From an uncultured Lachnospiraceae bacterium (GTDB lineage: Bacteria; Bacillota; Clostridia; Lachnospirales; Lachnospiraceae), in the NCBI GenBank assembly GCA_910584965.1, contig CAJUDZ010000067.1:1-5166 (forward strand): a stretch of 5,166 nt of DNA. Direction: 5' to 3'. The stretch's first letter is position 1. The number at the start of each line of letters is the position of its first letter. Position numbers and translations under genes: made by a program. The notes under the pieces are model-generated. The model was given only the letters and a program-made list of their open reading frames with translations, made no database searches and was not told where the DNA came from. Positions 1-4,474 of the stretch are shown here, one piece after another.

Positions 1-500
1 CATTGCTCAAATATATCCGTGATTTTCTGATAGGCTCTGCGCTCACTTGCCCTGATTTCCCGGATGCGTTCTAATAACTCATCAAAATAGTCTTTACCAA
101 AAGGGTTGCCATTTTTTAACATATCATCATTTAACACAAACCCCTTAATAATATACTCTTTTAATGTTTTCGTTGCCCACTGCCGAAATCTGGTGGCCTT
201 TTTTGAATTTACACGATACCCAACAGCAATAATAGCATCCAAATTAAAACATTTTACTTTTCGGCTAACATTTCTTCCGCCTTCATTTTGAACTACCGAG
301 AAAAACTCGGTAGTTGCCTCTGTATCCAATTCTTCTTCTTTATAAATATTTTTCAAATGCAATGAAATATTATCTGCTGTGCAATCAAATAACTCTGCCA
401 TTGCTCTTTGCGTCATCCAAAATGTTTCTTCTTTAAAAATGACATTCACATAAACATTTGTATCCTCTATCTGATATAAAATAATCCCGTGCTCCTGCAT
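1..500 (-). CDS. RhuM-family protein, C-terminus beyond the window edge
   Basis: The first 166 codons of a RhuM-family protein (Virulence_RhuM type, named after a Salmonella pathogenicity-island gene) are visible, open to the edge without a stop. The start ATG at 500 has a GAGGTGG ribosome site about 8 bases upstream. Residues 27-58 (FWMTQRAMAELFDCTADNIS and on to ELD) look like the DNA-binding-like N-terminal part of the family. Residues 86-120 carry the family core, including FNLDAIIAVGYRVNS and FRQWATKTLKEYIIKGF. The part near the edge has ERIREIRASERRAYQKITDI, also typical. The molecular role of RhuM proteins is not established; they are common in accessory islands and near restriction systems. 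No signal peptide or membrane segment is seen, so it is probably cytoplasmic. Codons 63-70 encode a perfect 10-bp inverted repeat (separate entry). It is a different paralogue from the fragment at 1290-1540. Family assignment is strong, function unknown. Confidence 0.88.
   Translation of the reverse strand, partial: MQEHGIILYQIEDTNVYVNVIFKEETFWMTQRAMAELFDCTADNISLHLKNIYKEEELDTEATTEFFSVVQNEGGRNVSRKVKCFNLDAIIAVGYRVNSKKATRFRQWATKTLKEYIIKGFVLNDDMLKNGNPFGKDYFDELLERIREIRASERRAYQKITDIFEQ
291..315. repeat. Inverted repeat inside the left RhuM coding region
   Basis: AACTACCGAG at 291-300 and its exact reverse complement CTCGGTAGTT at 306-315 are separated by AAAAA. The repeat covers codons 63-70 (TTEFFSVV) of the left RhuM gene and is centred on the third base of codon 66, seven codons after the Glu-Leu-Asp motif. 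A perfect 10-bp stem with a 5-base loop is stronger than expected by chance in an ordinary coding region. The other RhuM copy has a different palindrome at the equivalent point. Its function is unknown: it could be an mRNA hairpin, a protein-binding site or a recombination site. Confidence 0.85.
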
Positions 501-518
501 AGATACCCACCTCTTTAA

Positions 519-548
519 ATTATATAACATAATATTTTCGGGCAACAA
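519..548 (-). promoter_or_regulatory. Putative promoter of the left RhuM gene
   Basis: On the minus strand there is a perfect TATAAT at 524-519. A TTGTTG at 548-543 gives an 18-base spacer; TTGCCC at 545-540 is an alternative with 15. Transcription would start near 512, leaving a leader of only about a dozen bases that just includes the GAGGTGG ribosome site. A second TATAAT-like box further upstream, around 575, has only a poor -35 partner. Sequence match only. Confidence 0.5.
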
Positions 549-655
549 ATAATAGCTCTCATCCATATGATATTATATAGTCCATTACATGAATCCAAGT
601 CACAAACTCCACCCTTCCACCTAGTGTTATTTCGTCCATAATCCCCCATCTTGTC

Positions 656-695
656 CACAAAATACGGTACAATCAGCACCAAATATCACAAAATA
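656..695. repeat. Pair of 9-bp direct repeats in the spacer left of uvrB
   Basis: CACAAAATA occurs at 656-664 and again at 687-695, 31 bases apart. The 501-719 spacer has no convincing gene. Apart from the RhuM promoter, these repeats and the inverted repeat at 711-729, I see nothing definite in it. Repeated boxes next to a gene breakpoint recall the multiple terminal boxes of some insertion sequences (IS21 type), but I recognise no specific element and no transposase is present. Confidence 0.4.
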
Positions 696-710
696 ATGCA
701 GTTTTCACCC

Positions 711-729
711 TGTCTCCAATTAGGAGACA
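711..729. repeat. Inverted repeat at the uvrB breakpoint
   Basis: TGTCTCC at 711-717 and GGAGACA at 723-729 are exact reverse complements around a 5-base centre AATTA. The 723-729 arm is genuine uvrB sequence (codons for the FVS at the end of the fragment). The other arm belongs to the unrelated DNA that replaces the rest of uvrB. The stop codon that ends the fragment lies in the centre of the repeat (720-722). Confidence 0.85.
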
Positions 730-992
730 AAGTATTCCACCGCATTATGCGGGAAAAATTCTTTAAATTCACCATAAAGCTGGCCGGCCAGCGTCTTATT
801 ATGAGCAATTACAAGTGTTGGTTTATTTAATTGCTGGATAATATTTGCCATCGTGAAGGTTTTACCGGAACCGGTGACGCCGAGAAGTGTCTGGAACTGG
901 TTGCCTTCCTTGAAGCCTTTTACTAATTCTTCGATTGCCTGCGGCTGATCGCCTGTGGGGGCGTATTGTGATACTAATTCAAAATGATCCAC
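720..992 (-). pseudogene. uvrB: uvrB 5' fragment (excinuclease ABC subunit B), first 90 codons
   Basis: This is the N-terminus of UvrB, the DNA-damage-verifying helicase-like subunit of nucleotide excision repair. Counting from the GTG at 992, residues 10-20 are YAPTGDQPQAI, residues 38-45 are the Walker A loop GVTGSGKT, and residues 62-81 (IAHNKTLAGQLYGEFKEFFP) are the next helicase motif. The match stops after AVEYFVS, just before the tyrosine-rich beta-hairpin (YYDYYQPEAY in the family) that grips DNA. A normal UvrB is roughly 650-700 residues, so this cannot work. I prefer the GTG start because it gives the usual family N-terminus (DHFELVS) and has GGAG 9 bases upstream. ATGs at 1022 and 1007 would add residues the family normally lacks, and neither has a good ribosome site. 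No LexA-type box is evident upstream. A full uvrB probably exists elsewhere in the genome (inference). Confidence 0.92.
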
Positions 993-1054
993 GATAGTAA
1001 TCTCCATATAGACTATTTCCATTTTGGAAATAATTCACTCTGTATAAGTTCTCT

Positions 1055-1089
1055 TATTTAATTGTGCAAATGCCTTGCACAATTAAATA
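1055..1089. repeat. 15-bp perfect inverted repeat upstream of the uvrB fragment
   Basis: TATTTAATTGTGCAA (1055-1069) and TTGCACAATTAAATA (1075-1089) are exact reverse complements with a 5-base loop, ATGCC. The stem is AT-rich and has no T-run beyond it, so it is not a classical terminator. It lies about 60 bases before the uvrB start and overlaps a weak minus-strand promoter-like pair (TTGCAC, 17 bases, TATACA). It could be an operator, a miniature mobile-element hairpin, or a leftover from the rearrangement. Confidence 0.85.
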
Positions 1090-1118
1090 TCAATATACTT
1101 TAAAACACCTCGTTTGAA

Positions 1119-1148
1119 GAAAAATTGCTACATGTAGCAACTTTTTTC
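1119..1148 (-). terminator. 16-bp perfect palindrome flanked by A and T runs, candidate bidirectional terminator
   Basis: TTGCTACATGTAGCAA at 1125-1140 is its own reverse complement. On the minus strand it is preceded by six A and followed by five T (1124-1120). On the plus strand it is followed by CTTTTTT. The A and T runs lengthen the stem with one bulged base. It sits at the end of the second DUF1016 fragment and contains that fragment's stop codon. The stem is weak in G+C, so termination is uncertain. It also resembles a decayed copy of the GCTAC/GTAGC hairpin at 1971-1996. Confidence 0.5.
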
Positions 1149-1289
1149 AAAATCAGGAAATTCCTCATAAAACTGTATCATCCGAAAAACAGAACTTTTC
1201 TCTTGGAAACGTCCATATCGAAATTCTAATTCTTTACTCAGATTTTTTACAATGAATTTCTCATACTCCGCTTTCTGTCCATTTTTCCA
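1128..1289 (-). pseudogene. DUF1016/YhcG nuclease fragment B (middle of the N-terminal domain)
   Basis: Reading from TGG at 1289, in a frame different from the adjoining RhuM piece, 53 codons resemble the N-terminal domain of the DUF1016/YhcG family, predicted PD-(D/E)XK-type nucleases. Recognisable parts are GQKAEYEKFIVKNLSKELE, a degenerate RYG..FQEKS and FRMIQFYEEFPDFEK. The family normally has an unbroken YGxGFSxxxLRxMxQFY stretch, so this copy has lost a residue or two near RYGRFQEK. At the six-A run just before the stop it also appears frameshifted: one base fewer would read EKVATCS. There is no start codon or ribosome site for this piece; it is joined directly behind the RhuM fragment. 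It covers the same region as fragment A but differs in sequence, so the two come from different paralogues. Non-functional remnant; confident about the family, less so about exact edges. Confidence 0.75.
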
Positions 1290-1540
1290 TCTGATGCAGT
1301 TATTCGAAATTTTCGAATAACTGATGTTTCGTCCAATTCACCATCTGCGAAAATCTTTTTTAAATGATAATTGATGGTATGTGTTTCGACAAAATATAGT
1401 AAACCCATTGTTTTCTGCGAAAGCCAGACATTTTCATCAAAATATATGGCATTTACATCGCTTTCACCAGTAGCTGTAATAAATGTCAAATATTCTGCTG
1501 CCGAGGAACGCAAAATGGATATATCTTTTTTCTTTTTCAT
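1247..1540 (-). pseudogene. RhuM-family 5' fragment fused to foreign sequence
   Basis: From the ATG at 1540 the first 86 codons match the N-terminus of RhuM-family proteins: RSSAAEYLTFITATGE (11-26), YFDENVWLSQKTMGLLY (33-49), HLKKIFADGELDE (59-71) and ITASDGK (80-86). An intact member would continue with a conserved tyrosine-rich stretch and the IIAVGY core. Here, after about 1290, the frame enters DUF1016 sequence read out of frame, gives eleven unrelated residues (MDRKRSMRNSL) and stops. The ribosome site AGGA lies 7 bases before the ATG and overlaps the last codons of the upstream DUF1016 remnant, so the two may once have been coupled; a GTG at 1543 is a less likely start. An almost perfect 27-bp palindrome falls within codons 73-82. 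The conserved core is missing, so function is unlikely. Confidence 0.85.
1297..1323. repeat. 27-bp palindrome inside the RhuM fragment
   Basis: CAGTTATTCGAAA (1297-1309) and TTTCGAATAACTG (1311-1323) are exact reverse complements around a single central T. The repeat spans codons 73-82 of the RhuM fragment, encoding SVIRKFRITA, and is centred on the third base of codon 77. That is again seven codons after Glu-Leu-Asp, as in the left RhuM gene. The RhuM homology ends 7-16 bases beyond it. Confidence 0.9.
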
Positions 1541-1544
1541 CACT

Positions 1545-1955
1545 TTATCCTCTTAAAATATTTCTGCTATCCAAGTCACTTTCTAACTGACTAATATTGG
1601 GACTAGCTCCCATGAATTCTAATACAAATGGATTTTTCACAAATTATACCAAATAAAACTGACGACAGTTTCTCAAATTTGCTACAGAAAATCCTGTTCC
1701 AAATTCATTTGATAACTGCTCTGATAAATTTTTTATTAAATAAGAACCATATCTTGCTTTCGTTTCACCATATTGTTCCTGCTCAACAATTCGCCGTCCC
1801 GCATTCCAATAAGCATATGTCATGATACCATTAACGCTATTATATGCTTCTTCTATTGCCCGTTGTAATATCAAACACACATCTTCGTAAAATTGTTGTT
1901 CTTTTATTATCAAAATTTCTGAAGGTTCTTGCTTTAATAATTCACTCTTTTTCAT
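1545..1955 (-). pseudogene. DUF1016/YhcG-type nuclease pseudogene A with internal deletion
   Basis: From the ATG at 1955, 103 codons match the N-terminal domain of DUF1016/YhcG proteins, predicted PD-(D/E)XK nucleases found in accessory regions. Visible features include TYAYWNAGRRIVEQEQ, YGSYLIKNLSEQLSNEFGTG, FSVANLRNCRQFY and then an in-frame TAA at 1646-1644. In the same frame after the stop come 32 codons beginning FVKNPFVLEFMG and including ESDLD. These resemble the start of the C-terminal catalytic domain (family pattern KDPYVLEFLG...ESDLE). About 200 residues of middle sequence and the end of the catalytic domain are missing, so no nuclease can be made. The start is chosen for GAGG 7 bases upstream; the adjacent ATG at 1958 is the alternative. 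An ATG at 1982 lies in the hairpin repeat and is unlikely. The RhuM fragment follows immediately. Confidence 0.85.
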
Positions 1956-1959
1956 CATC

Positions 1960-1996
1960 TTGCCTCGGCAAATTCGCTGCATGCGTGTAGCGAATT
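1960..1996. repeat. Hairpin-rich dispersed-repeat unit at the head of DUF1016 pseudogene A
   Basis: Two hairpins sit back to back. TTGCC and GGCAA flank a 2-base loop at 1960-1971. AATTCGCTGCA (1971-1981) pairs with TGTAGCGAATT (1986-1996) around TGCG, with one G-T wobble. Read on the plus strand in frame the unit encodes ANSLHACSE. From memory, this matches a roughly 36-base repeat that appears in many gut-bacterial genomes as spurious proteins built of SLHACSEFAEAN units. Only one unit is present here. The smaller hairpin contains the ribosome site of pseudogene A. Confidence 0.6.
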
Positions 1997-2102
1997 ACTC
2001 TAAAATTTCATTGTCACATAATTATTTTACCTTTTCTGCCGTCAAAACAGCACCAAACATATCAGCCCATACAGATAGTATTGTCCCGCCATTTGGTTTT
2101 TC

Positions 2103-2131
2103 ATTATAACACATAAGGTAAAAAAAGTACA
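2103..2131 (-). promoter_or_regulatory. Putative promoter for the DUF1016 pseudogene A transcript
   Basis: On the minus strand a perfect TATAAT (2108-2103) lies 17 bases after a weak -35, TGTACT (2131-2126). It points to the DUF1016 remnant whose start is about 150 bases further on. The -35 lies in the 3' arm of the hairpin that ends the upstream hydrolase transcript. I see no convincing gene in the leader between about 2100 and 1997. The -10 box is good, the -35 poor. Confidence 0.4.
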
Positions 2132-2162
2132 GGCCAAAATCGAACTTTTGTTCTGTACTTTT
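2120..2162 (-). terminator. Rho-independent terminator downstream of the GH115-like gene
   Basis: On the minus strand AAAAGTACAG (2162-2153) pairs perfectly with CTGTACTTTT (2132-2123). An inner CAAAA/TTTTG stem continues it past a small internal loop, and the 3' arm runs into seven T (2126-2120). It lies about 75 bases after the hydrolase stop codon, a normal distance. The plus strand lacks an equally clean T-run, so it should act for minus-strand transcripts. Confidence 0.72.
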
Positions 2163-2235
2163 CTGTGTTTTTTGTATAAATTTTGTATTCATCGGCTTAA
2201 CCCCATCTAGGAAATTCACCGATTTGTTCTATATA

Positions 2236-4239
2236 TCATTCATCCAGTTTCGCTTCCATCAGTGCAAACAGTTCTTCGTCCTGCAAGTGATTTTCCATGT
2301 TGAGAATCAACATTACCCTTCTGTCCTTTTCCGAATACAAATACTCTCTCTGCCACTGATAGTAATGTGGGCCGTCTCCGAGCGCACGCAAATAACTCAT
2401 AAATCCCCGAAGCACCCATGCCGTCTGTTTCACATCGGTAAGGCATTCATTTTCGTAAAAGCCATGCCATTTTCCATGTTCCCTCTCCCGCATGGCACGG
2501 TCTGCTTCCAGGTATTCTTTTCCCGCCTTACCCGCGAGATAAAATGCCCTCTGATAATTTTCCTGAAATCCTTCTGCCAGGCTCCTGCACGCAAGCATCG
2601 CTCCTTGAAAACAGTGATAATGGATTTTAACCTGTAAAAGAAGGGAATCCCTGAACAGCTCCTTTCCTTCTCCCAAAAGTCCGGCTTCCGTTTCCTCGCA
2701 TTTTCGAAGATATTCTCCGTAAGACTCTGACACATTCAGGCATATATTCCGGTACCACAATACCTGTTCCTTCAGATCATTGCACTGTGCCGCCCAGAGC
2801 AGTTCCGTGCTGCGCTCTTCCCGGTTCTTCATAAACTGTGTAATCAGCGTTCTCGCCACATGATTTGCAAACTGTTCTCCCGCGTGTTCATCCTCCCGGC
2901 TCCCGTAAGCGGCCGCATACAAAAAGTATTCCCGGAAACGTTCCGCAACCTGCTCGCTGCCGGACAGACCGTAATAGCGCTGCACATATTCTTTTCTGTG
3001 TTCCGCAATCCCGATTTTTCCTTCTTTCCACATCCGGGCAATAAAATCCAGGTAATAAACATGGGGCTTCACATTGGAGCAATTAATAATCCAGAAATCA
3101 TCAGCCCCTTTTTCCAGAACTTCCGTAAGTTCCCGTTTCACAAATTCCGGTGAATTGGGCAGCATGGTGATGTGGTTCGCTGCCTGTAAATCATAAAAGG
3201 AAACATGATAATAAATGCCGCCCGCCTCTCCTTTTTGCCCTGGAAGCGCATAAATTCTCGGATTTTCATTCCCCTGCCTTCTGCTGACCATCTTCCCGTA
3301 TCCGTTATCCGCCCATATTTTTATCACATCATCCGGTAAATGCAGGCATCCCTTCCGGTATAAATCCATCGTTTCCCCATAAAGATTCGTACAGCAGACA
3401 GCATCCGCATCCATCGCCTTTACCATATCATACTGCTTTTGAATCAGGTTCCCCATCAGGCTTCCTCTGTCCTCATCCGTCTGATAACGCACATCGTCTT
3501 TCCAGAAAGGCCGGTCGCCCTGCCCGCGGAACCCCAGATTCCATATGACTTTCCGGTCTTTCTGTCTTTCCAGCGCTTCCCGCCATAATGTATGGAATTT
3601 TTCAGGGTATAAATCATAGGAGACGGTCAGTTCCGGATATGCTCTGGCAAACATTTCCGCCCCCAATGGTTCCGCATGATGATGTGTTATCATAAGCCCC
3701 ATACTGGAAGCAAGTCCGGCATATTTTCCGGCATTCCTGTCCGTACCCGGAATAACCATGTTGCCGCCGCATCGCAGCAAAGTCTCGAAGACCATTTCCC
3801 ATGCTTTATCTTTCTCCCGGTCCACCATCCATGTATGTATCAGCACTTCGTCATTGACAAACCAGCCTCTGTATCTGACCCTGAAAGGCGAAGATTTCAC
3901 CAGGAAATCAGCGGGAATCTCTATTTCTTCTTTCCGCGTGAATTTCTGATCATTCCAGAACCAGAACTCATGAACACCCAAAAGCGTCCTGCTGATTTCA
4001 TAAATCCCGTATATAAATCCCAGATCATCTCCGGCCTGGAGAACGAGTTTTCCTTCCCTCAGGGCAATGGAAAAACATTCTTTTTCCATCGCCGCCTTCT
4101 CCAGTTCAATCCGGCATCCCGGTATTTCCGTCTCACAGCATACTTTCTCTATATCTCTTTGCAGATTATCCGCCGCCCATCTGACAGCCTGCGACTGCGC
4201 GCCTGTTATTTCCGTATGAAAACGAATGCTTACCCCCAT
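2236..4239 (-). CDS. GH115-like alpha-glucuronidase, cytoplasmic, short form
   Basis: This complete 667-residue protein resembles glycoside hydrolase family 115, whose known members remove (4-O-methyl)-glucuronic acid linked alpha-1,2 to xylose in glucuronoxylan. Residues 1-110 form the N-terminal alpha/beta domain, ending in HEFWFW (90-95). The barrel follows, with RVRYRGWFVNDE (120-131), HHHAEPLG (186-193), WNLGFRGQGDRPFW (233-246), NLYGE (285-289), PDDVIKIWADNGYG (302-315), GGIYYHVSFYD (340-350) and WIINCSNVKP (383-392). From about 400 it is mainly helical. Family members are usually 800-950 residues; this one lacks the C-terminal beta-sandwich. The usual RGDGD is RGQGD here (238-242). There is no signal peptide or membrane segment, so the substrate would be an imported oligosaccharide. 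The ATG at 4239 has AGGG 7 bases upstream. It stands alone, with no transporter or xylanase in view, and a terminator follows. Fold assignment is strong; exact substrate is inference. Confidence 0.88.
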   Translation of the reverse strand: MGVSIRFHTEITGAQSQAVRWAADNLQRDIEKVCCETEIPGCRIELEKAAMEKECFSIALREGKLVLQAGDDLGFIYGIYEISRTLLGVHEFWFWNDQKFTRKEEIEIPADFLVKSSPFRVRYRGWFVNDEVLIHTWMVDREKDKAWEMVFETLLRCGGNMVIPGTDRNAGKYAGLASSMGLMITHHHAEPLGAEMFARAYPELTVSYDLYPEKFHTLWREALERQKDRKVIWNLGFRGQGDRPFWKDDVRYQTDEDRGSLMGNLIQKQYDMVKAMDADAVCCTNLYGETMDLYRKGCLHLPDDVIKIWADNGYGKMVSRRQGNENPRIYALPGQKGEAGGIYYHVSFYDLQAANHITMLPNSPEFVKRELTEVLEKGADDFWIINCSNVKPHVYYLDFIARMWKEGKIGIAEHRKEYVQRYYGLSGSEQVAERFREYFLYAAAYGSREDEHAGEQFANHVARTLITQFMKNREERSTELLWAAQCNDLKEQVLWYRNICLNVSESYGEYLRKCEETEAGLLGEGKELFRDSLLLQVKIHYHCFQGAMLACRSLAEGFQENYQRAFYLAGKAGKEYLEADRAMREREHGKWHGFYENECLTDVKQTAWVLRGFMSYLRALGDGPHYYQWQREYLYSEKDRRVMLILNMENHLQDEELFALMEAKLDE

Positions 4240-4398
4240 ACGATCACCCTGTCCTTTCTCTATTGTATATTATTTTACCGGAACCCCCCTCCGTATTTTT
4301 CATTTCTGTTCTTTATTTCCGTTCAGCTCCGATTCTTCGGCCAAATTTCAGCCGGCAGATATTTTTCTCCCTTTTCAGAAAAGTGTTCCCACTGCATA

Positions 4399-4416
4399 AC
4401 ATTTGAAATAAAATGT
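4399..4416. promoter_or_regulatory. Inverted repeat upstream of the GH115-like gene, possible operator
   Basis: ACATTT (4399-4404) and AAATGT (4411-4416) are exact reverse complements six bases apart, in the AT-rich spacer about 160 bases before the hydrolase start. The size suits a repressor or activator dimer. Short AT-rich repeats arise easily by chance, so this is tentative. Confidence 0.3.
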
Positions 4417-4423
4417 ATATTCT

Positions 4424-4450
4424 TAAGTATGATTACCGGATTTATACTTA
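4424..4450. promoter_or_regulatory. 7-bp inverted repeat next to a promoter-like box, possible operator
   Basis: TAAGTAT (4424-4430) and ATACTTA (4444-4450) are exact reverse complements with a 13-base centre. On the minus strand a TTGTCA, a fair -35 box, lies immediately upstream, two bases before the repeat (4458-4453). A 17-base spacer from it leads only to a poor -10, TAATCA. If this is the hydrolase promoter, a dimer bound here would overlap it. The leader to the start codon would be near 190 bases; I recognise no riboswitch in it. No clear terminator follows the methyltransferase, so read-through is also possible. Confidence 0.35.
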
Positions 4451-4474
4451 TCTGACAATTTTTCAAACCGGAAG

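Noticed and set aside
501..719. End of a known insertion sequence
   Set aside because: Repeated boxes and a gene breakpoint suggest one, but no transposase, terminal-repeat pair or target duplication could be identified, so no named element is claimed.
991..1022. LexA (SOS) box before the uvrB fragment
   Set aside because: A GAAC half-site occurs near 1049-1052 but there is no matching GTTC half at the right spacing.
1960..1996. CRISPR repeat
   Set aside because: The 37-base hairpin unit has a CRISPR-like size, but there is one copy only and no spacers or cas genes.
2022..2219. 65-codon minus-strand open frame downstream of the GH115-like gene
   Set aside because: It spans the terminator hairpin and the TATAAT box, lacks a good ribosome site, has simple AT-driven composition and resembles no family I know. 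More likely non-coding.
2224..2637. 137-codon plus-strand open frame over the 3' end of the GH115-like gene
   Set aside because: Shadow of the real minus-strand gene; no family resemblance and no ribosome site.
4244..4303. 19-residue minus-strand frame ending 4 bases before the GH115-like start, a possible leader peptide
   Set aside because: Only a weak ribosome site, and no run of regulatory codons or alternative hairpins to suggest attenuation; its position alone is not enough.
3676..4455. 259-codon plus-strand open frame opposite the GH115-like gene
   Set aside because: It is antisense to a gene with clear family motifs, continues into the spacer, has no ribosome site and gives a low-complexity F/S/R-rich translation.
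4240..4474. Catabolite-control (cre) site or riboswitch in the spacer before the GH115-like gene
   Set aside because: No stretch fits the cre pattern well, and no known riboswitch core was recognised.
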